Below are positions 1-9,751 of a DNA stretch of 64,000 nt, one piece after another. The notes under the pieces are model-generated. The model searched no databases. It had not been told where the DNA came from and saw only the letters and a list, made by a program, of their open reading frames with translations. Each line of letters opens with the position of its first letter. Positions within the stretch are counted from its first letter, which is position 1. Position numbers and translations under genes: made by a program. Origin of the DNA: Sphingosinicellaceae bacterium (lineage in GTDB: Bacteria; Pseudomonadota; Alphaproteobacteria; Sphingomonadales; Sphingomonadaceae); NCBI GenBank assembly GCA_019285715.1, contig CP079108.1:2805001-2869000 (forward strand). Reading direction: 5' to 3'.

Positions 1-1417
<1,417 letters not shown>

Positions 1418-1493
1418 CGAGGGTCTCCGCTGGCGACGGTCGCGTCTTTAGCGGAGTGCGGACGCCCGCACCGCGAAAAATGGCGGCGGGCAT

Positions 1494-1525
1494 AAAAATG
1501 GCGCGGAGACCGAAGCCTCCGCGCC
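1494..1525 (-). terminator. Rho-independent terminator of the PEP-CTERM gene at 1545-2213
   Basis: On the minus strand, GGCGCGGAG (1525-1517) pairs with CTCCGCGCC (1508-1500) around an 8-nt loop, followed by an A and a run of five T (1498-1494). It lies about 20 bp past the stop of the minus-strand gene. Confidence 0.8.
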
Positions 1526-1544
1526 AAAATTCCGCTCGCGTGGT

Positions 1545-2213
1545 TCAGGCGGTAACGCGCAGCGCGGCCTTGCGGCGGCGACGAGCGCCGACACCGACCA
1601 TGCCGAAGCCGCCGATCATCAAAGCCCAGGTCGCGGGCTCGGGAACCGTCGACCCGTTGTCGTCGGTGAGGAGCGTACCGTAAACGTTATCGACCTCGAA
1701 GGAGATGCCGGTTGCAGTGAAGCGCAGCCCGGTGATCTTCTGGCCGGCTCCGGCCTTGATGAAGATACGCTTGTTGTCGATCGAATTGCTCTGGTCGCCA
1801 GTGGCGGGCGACACATCGAGACCGGATATCGTCTTGATCACCGATCCGCCGTCGCCGAGTACCTCGACCTTGTTATAGTCGTCGATCGAACCCCAGTAAA
1901 AGCTGATGTTGATCAGATCGAGCGTCGACAACGTTGCGACACCGGTCGGAATCGCCGGCGAGGTATAAAGATAATGCGATGCATCGCCGGCTGGTGCCGC
2001 GGCAGCGGCCGTGGTGCCGCTAACGATGTTGAAGTTGCCGCTGAGCGTGTAGCCCGGCTGCGTCGCCGGCGTCTCGAAGTCGGCAATAAGCGTTTGCCCC
2101 GCGCTCGGACCCGGATCCGGTGCACCCGGACTCGCCGTCCAAGTAACAGCGCCTGCCGGAACCGCAGCGACGGCGAGCAATGCAGAAATCAGAACCCTGT
2201 TAGAAATTCTCAT
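1545..2213 (-). CDS. PEPxxWA-CTERM sorting domain protein, secreted, function unknown
   Basis: Predicted 222-residue exported protein. The start is the ATG at 2213, preceded by GGGAGC at good spacing; it opens a signal peptide (MRISNRVLISALLAVAAVPAGA). The mature part is rich in Ser, Thr, Gly and Asp and has a beta-sandwich-like composition. The C-terminus carries VPEPATWALMIGGFGMVG followed by RRRRK: the PEPxxWA tripartite signal (motif, transmembrane helix, basic tail) that exosortases recognise. By family knowledge such proteins are anchored or released at the cell surface or into exopolysaccharide. No exosortase lies in the window. It diverges from a second PEP-CTERM gene at 2885. Confidence 0.85.
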   Translation of the reverse strand: MRISNRVLISALLAVAAVPAGAVTWTASPGAPDPGPSAGQTLIADFETPATQPGYTLSGNFNIVSGTTAAAAAPAGDASHYLYTSPAIPTGVATLSTLDLINISFYWGSIDDYNKVEVLGDGGSVIKTISGLDVSPATGDQSNSIDNKRIFIKAGAGQKITGLRFTATGISFEVDNVYGTLLTDDNGSTVPEPATWALMIGGFGMVGVGARRRRKAALRVTA

Positions 2214-2884
2214 GTCACAGCTCCCTGGACTTGAATGCCCATCGTAATCCACGCAAGGAGCATGCCAATTAATTACAATTAAGATTATCAGTTACTTAGC
2301 GGTTCGTTACGCTGTTGCAATGTAAGGTTTACCGACAGTTTACAGAATATCTCGTTCCGTATACGTAACTTCCAATCGTACATTTAAAGATATCGACGTT
2401 TGTTCATTCCGTTACTGTAATGCATCTAAATGAATAACTAACTATTTATTCATTTATTGCGCGACTGTCTCGATTCTTGCTTCGATTGAGCACGCTCCTT
2501 CAATGATTCTACGGTTGGTATCGTCCGGACGCTGCCCGACGAGGATAGCTGCGTCTCGCCTTGCCAGCATACAGCCGTGCTTTCGGCGATGCTGATAAGC
2601 CCGACGCGAACCCCCACGGCCAAGCCGCTTATCGGCCAGTTTGAGGACCGTGCCCCCATCGGGCCAACTCGCGATCTCTCGTGGAGACATCTCGAGCCAG
2701 TTCAGCCAGGGTTCACTTGTTACGCACCCGTGCGGGCGTTAGTCGCAAGATGTCGTCGGTTCATCGGTAGGTCATTTGTAGGGTATTTATCGCCAATGCG
2801 AATGGCCTAAGAACACTAAATGGTCGTCTCCAGGGGGGAGTTACTGGCAATTCCGCCAGGCGACAGAGCGAGACGGAGTTGTTG
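2214..2884. other. AT-rich divergent intergenic region, no convincing gene
   Basis: About 670 bases separate two outward-facing PEP-CTERM genes. The stretch from roughly 2260 to 2460 is strikingly A+T-rich compared with the surrounding DNA and holds many TAAT/ATTA runs, as expected for promoters or an H-NS-like/nucleoid protein target. The right half (2460-2810) returns towards normal GC but has only short overlapping ORFs with no recognisable product or ribosome binding site. It probably holds the promoters of both flanking genes. A horizontally acquired remnant is the alternative. Confidence 0.5.
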
Positions 2885-3721
2885 GTGCCTGCGAAAACTA
2901 CAAGCGCGCTCTTGTCGCGCATCGGGAAGCTGTGTGTTTCGGGGATCGTTACTGTTTCGGCGGGAGGTTTTACCAGTATAGCGGCAGCGGCGACGATAAA
3001 ACAGTCCTGGAACGGCTATCACTGGGCACGGACTGGCCCGCTGGTCGTCGGGCTTGGCGACGATGTCAGCACCGCTTGGGACAGCTACGTCCGGACTGCC
3101 GCAACCAAGTGGTCGGCCGCCAAGAATATCGATTTTGCCGTCGTGAAGGGCGCATCGGCCGCATCGACCTGCGCCCCGGTCTATGGCGGCGTCCAGGTCT
3201 GCAGTGGCAATTACGGTGCGACCGGCTGGCTCGGCTATGCTTCGGTGTGGACCGGCGGCGGCTTCGTCGTCCAGGCAACGGTCAAGCTGAACGATTATTA
3301 CTTCTCGCAGGCAACCTACAACACAGCGGCGTGGCGGAACATGGTGGCGTGCCAGGAGATCGGCCACACGCTGGGCCTCGCCCACACCAACGAGGTCAAG
3401 ACCGACAAGAACACCGGTAGCTGCATGGACTATACCAACGACCCGACCGGCACCCGCGGGACCAACGGCACGCTTGCGAATACTGCGCCGAACAGCGTCG
3501 ACTTCGCAGCGCTGAACGCGATCTATGCGACGGTCAACACGACCCAGCTGCCCTACACCAAGCCGACCTACTTCGCCGGCCATGGCTACACGATCGACGG
3601 CAACGATGCGGACGTCGGCTTCAGCCTGGTGCCCGAGCCGGCGAGCTGGGCCCTGCTGGTCGCCGGCTTCGGCATGGTCGGTGCCAACCTGCGGCGGCGC
3701 GAACGGCCCGTCGCCGCCTGA
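2885..3721 (+). CDS. Secreted matrixin/metzincin-like protein with PEPxxWA-CTERM, first zinc His replaced by Gln
   Basis: Predicted 278 residues. The GTG at 2885 is preferred because ACGGAG (2873-2878) sits six bases upstream; in-frame TTGs at 2879 and 2882 are too close to it. A signal peptide (to about residue 36, ending SIAAAA) is followed by a domain whose core resembles metzincin proteases. Around residues 157-167 is QEIGHTLGLAH, matching HExxHxxGxxH except for Gln in place of the first His. A Met-turn-like SCMDY lies near residue 181. The C-terminus has VPEPASWALLVAGFGMVG plus RRRE, an exosortase sorting tail. Either the zinc site tolerates Gln, as in some bacterial matrixin relatives, or the protein is a non-catalytic binding protein. 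Confidence 0.8.
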   Translation: MPAKTTSALLSRIGKLCVSGIVTVSAGGFTSIAAAATIKQSWNGYHWARTGPLVVGLGDDVSTAWDSYVRTAATKWSAAKNIDFAVVKGASAASTCAPVYGGVQVCSGNYGATGWLGYASVWTGGGFVVQATVKLNDYYFSQATYNTAAWRNMVACQEIGHTLGLAHTNEVKTDKNTGSCMDYTNDPTGTRGTNGTLANTAPNSVDFAALNAIYATVNTTQLPYTKPTYFAGHGYTIDGNDADVGFSLVPEPASWALLVAGFGMVGANLRRRERPVAA

Positions 3722-3742
3722 CGGCCTGCGACATCGCGCGGG

Positions 3743-3767
3743 CGACCCGGGCCACTGGTCCGGGTCG
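3743..3767 (+). terminator. Hairpin after the metzincin-like gene
   Basis: CGACCCGG (3743-3750) pairs with CCGGGTCG (3760-3767) around a 9-nt loop, starting 22 bp after the stop codon. No T-run follows, so termination is likely but not certain. Confidence 0.45.
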
Positions 3768-3810
3768 TCCGGGCGCTCTATAGCGGCTGCCGGGTCACAA
3801 GGCGTTCTCC

Positions 3811-5703
3811 ATGGCAGTCGTGCGCGGCATCTGGTCGGTTATCGTCGGCATCAAGGACCTGATGGTCCTGTTGCTGCTGGTGCTGTTCTTCGTCGGCGTG
3901 TGGGCGGTGCTCCATTCGCGGCCGATGGGAGTGCCGACGGGGTCGGCGCTGATCCTCGATCTCGACGGCGCGATCGTCGAGCAGTCATCGATGGGGTCGG
4001 CGCTCGACTTGATCCGCGGCAGCCAGCGCTCCAACGAGATCCAGGTCCGCGACGTGCTCGCCGCTCTCAACGCGGCGCGCACCGACAGCCGCATCAAGAT
4101 GGCGGTGCTCGACCTCGACACTTTCCTCGGCACGGGCGAGGCCAACCTCCAGTCGATTGGCGCGGCGCTGCGGAGCTTCAAGGCGGCGGGCAAGCCGGTC
4201 TACGCCTATGCGACCGCCTACACCGACGACAGCTACTACCTTGCCGCACAGTCGACACAGGCCTGGATCAACCCGCTCGGCGGCGTGCTGCTGACCGGCC
4301 CGGGCGGCCCCAACCTGTATTTCAAGGCGGCGCTCGACAAGCTCGACGTCGACGTCAACGTCTTCCGCGTCGGCACCTACAAGTCGGCGGTCGAGCCGTT
4401 CACGCGCGTCGACAGCTCGCCCGAAGCCAAGGCAGCCGAGCAGGCGCTGGTCGACAGCCTGTGGACGACCTACGCCGCCGATGTCACCGCTGCGCGCCAC
4501 GGGGCCAACGTCAACGCATTCCTCGCCGACCTGCCCACCAGGGTCCGGGCCAGCGGCGGCGACTTCGCGACCACCGCACTGAAGGCCGGGCTCGTCGACA
4601 AGATCGGCAGCCGCGCGGATTTCGGCCGGATGATCGCGGCGCAGGTCGGCGTCGGCAAGGACAAGCGCCCCGGTGCCTTCAACGGCATCAAGCTGGCGGA
4701 CTATCGCTCGGCCACCAAGACCACCGGCAGCGGCGACGCGGTCGGCATCGTCTACGTCGCGGGCAGCATCGTCGACGGCGAGGCCCCGCGCGGCACGGCC
4801 GGCGGCGACACCATCGCCGCCCAGGTCGACAAGGCCATCGCCAATCCCGACATCAAGGCGCTGGTCGTGCGGATCGACTCCGGCGGCGGCTCGGTGCTGG
4901 CCTCCGAGCGTATCCGCGAGGCGCTGGCCGAGGCGCGCACCAAGGGCATGCCGATCGTCGCCTCGCTGGGTCCGGTTGCGGCCTCGGGCGGCTATTGGGT
5001 CGCCACCGCCGCCGACCAGATCGTCGCCCAGCCCTCGACGATCACCGGCTCGATCGGCGTATTCGCGGTGATCCCGACCTTCAACCGCTCGCTGAAGGCG
5101 CTCGGCATCGGCACCGACGGGGTCAAGTCGACGCCCTACTCCGGCGATCCCGACGTGCTGCGTGGCCTGACCCCAGATACGCGGCTGATCCTGCAGGCCT
5201 CGGTCGAGGACATCTACCGCCGCTTCACCGGACTGGTCGCCAAGGCGCGCAAGCTGCCGATCGCGCGGGTCGACGAGATCGGCCAGGGCCGGGTCTGGGC
5301 CGGCACCACCGCCAAGCAGATCGGTCTGGTCGACACGCTCGGTGGCATCGACGTCGCAATCGCCGCGGCGCGCGAGCGCGCGCACCTGCCCGTCGACACC
5401 CGCACCGTCGATGTCGAGCGCAGCCAGCCACTGCTCGGGCAACTGGTCGCGAGCGCGCTCGGTTTCGACAACGGCGACGACAGCAGTAGCGGCAACGACG
5501 CTTCTCGCGACCCGTTCGCGCGCGGCGCGCGTCTGTCCCGGCTGCGCCTGCTCGCCGCGATCGGCTCGGCACAATCGATCGCGATGGGCCCGACGATCCA
5601 GGCCGCCTGCCTGTCGTGCGCCTCGATCGGGATGCCGCTGGCGAGCGACGTACGTGCCGGCGAAGGCTGGCTGGCACGCGCCGGAGCGCTTCTCGGGAGG
5701 TAG
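3811..5703 (+). CDS. sppA: Signal peptide peptidase SppA, 67K type
   Basis: Membrane-bound serine protease of family S49 that degrades signal peptides left in the inner membrane. The 630-residue length fits the long, duplicated SppA class. One N-terminal membrane anchor spans about residues 17-34. The first S49 repeat carries the catalytic lysine in RVGTYKSAVEPF (K191); the second carries the nucleophile in GPVAASGGYWVATAAD (S392). These correspond to the Lys-Ser dyad of E. coli SppA (K209/S409). The ATG at 3811 is the first start in the open frame that gives the anchor. The stop is 2 bp before the S41 peptidase start, so the two are probably co-transcribed. Confidence 0.95.
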   Translation: MAVVRGIWSVIVGIKDLMVLLLLVLFFVGVWAVLHSRPMGVPTGSALILDLDGAIVEQSSMGSALDLIRGSQRSNEIQVRDVLAALNAARTDSRIKMAVLDLDTFLGTGEANLQSIGAALRSFKAAGKPVYAYATAYTDDSYYLAAQSTQAWINPLGGVLLTGPGGPNLYFKAALDKLDVDVNVFRVGTYKSAVEPFTRVDSSPEAKAAEQALVDSLWTTYAADVTAARHGANVNAFLADLPTRVRASGGDFATTALKAGLVDKIGSRADFGRMIAAQVGVGKDKRPGAFNGIKLADYRSATKTTGSGDAVGIVYVAGSIVDGEAPRGTAGGDTIAAQVDKAIANPDIKALVVRIDSGGGSVLASERIREALAEARTKGMPIVASLGPVAASGGYWVATAADQIVAQPSTITGSIGVFAVIPTFNRSLKALGIGTDGVKSTPYSGDPDVLRGLTPDTRLILQASVEDIYRRFTGLVAKARKLPIARVDEIGQGRVWAGTTAKQIGLVDTLGGIDVAIAAARERAHLPVDTRTVDVERSQPLLGQLVASALGFDNGDDSSSGNDASRDPFARGARLSRLRLLAAIGSAQSIAMGPTIQAACLSCASIGMPLASDVRAGEGWLARAGALLGR

Positions 5704-5705
5704 CG

Positions 5706-7166
5706 ATGCTGACCCGCCGGGCTGCACTGACGGGGATTGCCGGAACGGCTCTGATCGCGGGCAGTTCGTCGAAGGGCGCCGCGCCCAAAGGCCCGTACGT
5801 CTACCCGGCCAGCGCGGCGCTGCGGGCGGAGGATGCGGCGATCCTGATCCGCGCCTACGAGGAGCTCCACCCCGGCCTGACGCGCTATCTGATCCCGGAG
5901 GCCCGCGCCGCTGCGGAGGCGAGGCTGCGGAGCGAGGCCGCCGTCGCCGATACGCCGGGTGCGCTGTGGCTGGCCGCGACCCGCTTCACCGCCGCTGTCC
6001 GCTGCGGGCACAGCTTCTGCAACCCGTTCAACCAGGGCAAGGCGCTGACTGCCGCGCTGGTCGAGCGGCCCGACCGCTTGCCGTTCCTGTTCCGCTGGAT
6101 CGACCGGCGGATGATCGTGACGCGCGGCCTTGGCGACGCGACGCTCCGGCCCGGCACCGAAGTACTGGTGATCGACGGCGAGCCTGCACCGGCGCTGCTG
6201 GCCCGGCTGATGCGGCTCGCTCGCGCCGACGGCCACAACGACGCCAAGCGCATCGCCGACCTCGAGGTTCGCGGTGCTGGCAAGTACGAGGACTTCGACG
6301 TCCTGCGCTCGCTGACCGCACGGCCGGGCGCGACCACCGCTATGCTCGAGGTCCGCGATCCCGACGGCAAGCACCGCCGCATTGAGGTGCCGTTGCTCGG
6401 CTTCGACAGCCGGCCCCGTGCCGACAACAAGAGCGACGCACCGCTGTTCACCGCGGCAATGCGCGGCCCGGCGATGGTGCTGACGATGCCGGACTGGGCG
6501 ACCTACGACAGCAAGTGGGACTGGCGCGGCTTCATCGACAAGACCGTCGACGACGCCATCGCCGCGAACGCCCGCGCCATCGTCGTCGACCTGCGCGGCA
6601 ACGAGGGCGGCGAGGATTGCGGCGACGTGCTGCTCGGCCGCCTCGTCGACCGCAGGCTCGGACACGCCCCGGCGCTGCGCCGCGTCCGCTACCGTACGAC
6701 GCCCGCCGACCTCGACCCGCACCTCGATACCTGGGACGACAGCTTCCGGAAACTCGGGGCCGATGCGGTCGACGACAAGCACGACTGCCTGCTCACCCTC
6801 CCCCCCGAACCGTCGCTCAGCATCGTGCCGAGGAGCCCGCGCTTCACCGGCAAGCTGGTCGTGCTGGTCGATGCGGAGTGCAGCTCGGCGACCTTCCAGT
6901 TCGCCCAGACCGTGCGCAGCGCGGGCCGCGGCACGATCGTCGGTGAGCCGACCGGCGGCAACCGGCGCGGCATCAACGGCGGCGCGTTCTTCTTCCTGCG
7001 CCTGCCCAACTCACGGCTCGAGGTCGACCTGCCGCTGATCGGAAGCTTCCCGCTGGTCCCGCAACCCGACGCCGGACTGGTCCCGGACGTGCTCGCCGCG
7101 CCGACCCAGGCGAGCCTCGCCGCCGGCACCGACCCCGGCATGGCGGCCGCGCTGCGGCTGGTCTAG
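5706..7166 (+). CDS. S41 family peptidase (C-terminal processing peptidase-like), exported
   Basis: Predicted 486 residues starting at the ATG at 5706, two bases after the sppA stop. The N-terminus MLTRRAALTGIAGTALIAG looks like a twin-arginine-type or lipoprotein-less signal. The C-terminal half has S41 (CtpA/tail-specific protease) features: AIVVDLRGNEGGE, the serine in LVVLVDAECSSATFQFA, and VGEPTGGNRRGINGG. No clear PDZ domain is visible, so it belongs to the S41 relatives lacking one. The tandem arrangement with SppA suggests periplasmic or membrane protein turnover; the specific substrate is unknown. The last four bases overlap the convergent TRIC-type gene. Confidence 0.85.
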   Translation: MLTRRAALTGIAGTALIAGSSSKGAAPKGPYVYPASAALRAEDAAILIRAYEELHPGLTRYLIPEARAAAEARLRSEAAVADTPGALWLAATRFTAAVRCGHSFCNPFNQGKALTAALVERPDRLPFLFRWIDRRMIVTRGLGDATLRPGTEVLVIDGEPAPALLARLMRLARADGHNDAKRIADLEVRGAGKYEDFDVLRSLTARPGATTAMLEVRDPDGKHRRIEVPLLGFDSRPRADNKSDAPLFTAAMRGPAMVLTMPDWATYDSKWDWRGFIDKTVDDAIAANARAIVVDLRGNEGGEDCGDVLLGRLVDRRLGHAPALRRVRYRTTPADLDPHLDTWDDSFRKLGADAVDDKHDCLLTLPPEPSLSIVPRSPRFTGKLVVLVDAECSSATFQFAQTVRSAGRGTIVGEPTGGNRRGINGGAFFFLRLPNSRLEVDLPLIGSFPLVPQPDAGLVPDVLAAPTQASLAAGTDPGMAAALRLV

Positions 7167-7813
7167 TCCCGGTATCCCGGCAACGCGACGTTCCAGCGCA
7201 GCGCGATCGCCCGCAGCGCAAACCCTGCCGCCGCACCGACGCCGCCTGCGATCCGGTCATCGACACCGAGCAGGTGAAGCCCGACGTACACGGTCGCCGC
7301 CAGCGCCGCCGCCGCGACGTAGATCTCGCGCCGCAGCAGGATCGACGGCTGGCCCGCGAGCACGTCGCGCACGATGCCGCCGAAGCTCGCAGTCAGCACC
7401 CCCATCGCGCTCGCCGCGAGCGGGGGGACGCCGTAGCTCAAGGCCTTCGCCGCGCCGATCACCGCGTATGCCGCCAGCCCGACCGCATCGAGCCACAACA
7501 GCGCCCGGTCCTGCCAGCGGTCGGCGCGGAGCAGCCAGACCAGCCCCGCCGCCATCATGCACAGCCCGAGATAGTCCGACCGATACACCCAGAACACAGG
7601 TGCCCCGATCAACAGGTCGCGCAGCGTGCCGCCGCCGACGCCGGTCACCACGGCGAAGAACGCGAAGGTCACGATCGTGTGCTTGGCCCGCGCCGCCGCC
7701 AGCGCGCCGGACGCCGCGAAGACCGCGACGCCGGCATAGTCGAGCGCTCCCAGCAGCGGCCGCGCCGCCTCGATGGTCAGGGTCGGGATCACCACCGTCT
7801 GGTAGTACGGCAC
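7163..7813 (-). CDS. Trimeric intracellular cation (TRIC/YadS, UPF0126) family membrane protein
   Basis: A 216-residue polytopic protein with the duplicated UPF0126 architecture: GVGGGTLRDLLIG in the first half and ASFGGIVRDVLAG in the second, each following a hydrophobic helix. About seven membrane segments can be read. By family knowledge, prokaryotic TRIC proteins form homotrimeric monovalent-cation channels in the inner membrane; YadS-like members have also been linked to glycine uptake. Transport specificity cannot be told from the sequence. It converges with the S41 peptidase and lies downstream of the aldo/keto reductase on the same strand (19-bp gap). Confidence 0.9.
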   Translation of the reverse strand: MPYYQTVVIPTLTIEAARPLLGALDYAGVAVFAASGALAAARAKHTIVTFAFFAVVTGVGGGTLRDLLIGAPVFWVYRSDYLGLCMMAAGLVWLLRADRWQDRALLWLDAVGLAAYAVIGAAKALSYGVPPLAASAMGVLTASFGGIVRDVLAGQPSILLRREIYVAAAALAATVYVGLHLLGVDDRIAGGVGAAAGFALRAIALRWNVALPGYRD

Positions 7814-7832
7814 CCGGCGACGGGCAACGCCG

Positions 7833-8879
7833 CTACTTCGACCCCGCCAGCAGGCCGCGCCGGAATTCGCCGAGCCGGTCGATCATCCAGCCCGGGTATT
7901 CGACCTCCAGCGCGCTCGCCGCTTCAAGCGTCGCGAGATGCTCGGGCGTCAGCGTGACGTCGACCGCCGCGAGGTTGTCCGCCAGTTGCTCGGGCCGCTT
8001 GGCCCCGATGATGACGCTGGTGACCTGCGGCTGGGCGAGCAGCCACGCCAGCGCGACCTGTGCGACGGGCACCCCCAGCGACGCCGCGATCGGGCGCATC
8101 GCCTCGACCACCGCGAAGCCCTTCTCGCCGCCGGTCGGGGGGAACGAGAAGCCGTTGCGGCGGCCCTCGCCGGCAACCTCGCCGTCGTCGCCGCGCGTGT
8201 ACTTGCCGCTCAGGAAGCCGCCGGCCAGCGGGCTCCACACCATCAGGCCGACGTTCTCGCTGGCCAGCATCGGCACGATATCGCGCTCGAGGTCGCGGCC
8301 GACGACGCTATAATAGGACTGGATCGAAGCGAGGCGCGGCGTCCCCAGCCGCTCCGAAATCCCGAGCGCCTTGGTGACCTGCCACGCTGCCCAGTTCGAG
8401 ACGCCGACATAGCGGACGTGGCCGTGCTGGACGAGGGTCTCGAGCGCCCGCAGTGTCTCCTCCATCGGGGTAGCAGGGTCGAAACCGTGAATCTGGTACA
8501 GGTCGATATGGTCGAGCTGGAGCCGCTTCAGGCTCGCCTTGCACGCGTCGATCAGATGGTAGCGCGACGCCCCGCGGCCGTTCGGCCCGGGGTGCATCTC
8601 GCCGTGGGCCTTGGTCGCGACGACGATTTCCTGGCGGTTGATGCCGAGGTTCTTGAGCGCCTGCCCGGTGATCTCCTCCGACCGTCCGCTACCATAGACA
8701 TCGGCGGTGTCGAGGAAGTTGACCCCGGCATCCAGCGCTGCCTTGACCAGCGTCTCCGACCCCGACTGGTCGAGGTCGCCGATCGTCTTCCACATGCCCG
8801 ACTCGCCGCCGAAGGTCATGCAGCCGAGGCAGAGTTCCGACACGAACAGGCCGGTCTGGCCGAGGCGATTGTAGCGCAT
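7833..8879 (-). CDS. Aldo/keto reductase
   Basis: NADPH-dependent reductase of carbonyl compounds with a TIM-barrel fold; 348 residues from the ATG at 8879, which has AAGGAA upstream. The longer in-frame extension to 8966 lacks a good start and family similarity. Catalytic tetrad positions are visible: Asp and Tyr in FLDTADVYGSGRSEE, Lys in IVVATKAHG, His in IDLYQIHGFD. The coenzyme-binding part includes SVIIGAKRPEQL near the C-terminus. The MRYNRLGQTGLFVSELCLG opening is typical of YajO/YghZ-like (AKR11/12) members. The physiological substrate is not indicated by the context. Confidence 0.92.
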   Translation of the reverse strand: MRYNRLGQTGLFVSELCLGCMTFGGESGMWKTIGDLDQSGSETLVKAALDAGVNFLDTADVYGSGRSEEITGQALKNLGINRQEIVVATKAHGEMHPGPNGRGASRYHLIDACKASLKRLQLDHIDLYQIHGFDPATPMEETLRALETLVQHGHVRYVGVSNWAAWQVTKALGISERLGTPRLASIQSYYSVVGRDLERDIVPMLASENVGLMVWSPLAGGFLSGKYTRGDDGEVAGEGRRNGFSFPPTGGEKGFAVVEAMRPIAASLGVPVAQVALAWLLAQPQVTSVIIGAKRPEQLADNLAAVDVTLTPEHLATLEAASALEVEYPGWMIDRLGEFRRGLLAGSK

Positions 8880-9094
8880 GGGATTTCCTTGGATGGGTGG
8901 TCGTCGTCTGGTTAGCGGTAACCGTCGATAGCCATCGCAGGTTTCAAACGTGCCGACGCCTGTCACTTGGGTACGCTGAGCTTCCGGGTCCAGTCCAGCC
9001 GCGGTGAACGGAAGGCCGGACCGGCCCGGCTGCAGGCGACCCGGCTGCGCGAGATCGTTGCGGTCACCGTCTTATGCCTATAGGACACCTCCGC

Positions 9095-9751
9095 ATGAAC
9101 CCGCTCCAGCTCGAAAGTCTCGGCAAGTCCTATGGTCGCAAGACCGTCTTCGCCGACTTCACCCACGGCTTCCCGGTCGGCCTGACGTTGCTGACCGGGC
9201 CGAGCGGGGCGGGCAAGTCGACCCTGCTCCGCCTGCTCGCGACCGCCGAGCGCCCCAGCCGCGGGCGCATCCTGTGGGACGGTGTCGCGCTGCCGAAGGG
9301 GCGCGGGGCGCTGCGGCAGGCGCTGGGCTACGCCCCGCAGGCGGTCGACCTGCCCGACGACCTGACGGCGCGCGAGTTCGCGCTACACATCGCCTCGCTG
9401 AAGGGCCTCGACCACGCCGCAGCCGACCGCCAGTTCGGGCGGATCACCGACGCCATCGGCCTCCACCCCGACATCAACAACCGCATCGCGACCTTCTCCG
9501 GCGGCATGCGACGGCGGCTGATCTTCGCGCAGGCGCTGCTCGGCGAGCCCCGCCTGCTGGCGCTCGACGAGCCGACCGCCGAGCTCGACCTCGAAACCGC
9601 CCGCAAGCTCGGCGCGCTGATCGTCGAAGCAGCAAAGACCACGACCGTGGTGATGACCACGCACCTCGCCGACGAATTGACCCCGGCTGCAGTCGCGCTT
9701 CTGCGCGTCGAGGCCGGGCGTCCGGTCGTCGCAAGCACCCCCGGCGCATGA
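9095..9751 (+). CDS. ABC transporter ATP-binding protein
   Basis: A 218-residue nucleotide-binding subunit. The start at 9095 is chosen because AGGACA lies six bases upstream; an in-frame ATG at 9074 would add seven residues. All motifs are present: Walker A GPSGAGKST, Q-loop region ALGYAPQAVDLPDD, signature FSGGMRRR, Walker B LLALDEPTAELD, and the switch His in MTTHLADE. The FSGGMRRR signature and 'YAPQ' type are typical of ABC-2 exporters (drug/antibiotic or natA-like). The stop codon overlaps the next start as ATGA, coupling it to its membrane partner. Confidence 0.92.
   Translation: MNPLQLESLGKSYGRKTVFADFTHGFPVGLTLLTGPSGAGKSTLLRLLATAERPSRGRILWDGVALPKGRGALRQALGYAPQAVDLPDDLTAREFALHIASLKGLDHAAADRQFGRITDAIGLHPDINNRIATFSGGMRRRLIFAQALLGEPRLLALDEPTAELDLETARKLGALIVEAAKTTTVVMTTHLADELTPAAVALLRVEAGRPVVASTPGA

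Noticed and set aside
2454-2810. Short ORFs on both strands (69-78 codons)
   Set aside because: No ribosome binding site, mutually overlapping, no family resemblance.
3985-5727. 580-codon ORF on the minus strand opposite sppA
   Set aside because: High-GC shadow of sppA: the plus strand carries the full S49 motifs and this frame has no recognisable domain.
9004-9747. In-frame N-terminal extension of the ABC membrane protein
   Set aside because: It overlies the ATPase in another frame; the ATGA overlap at 9748 fixes the start.
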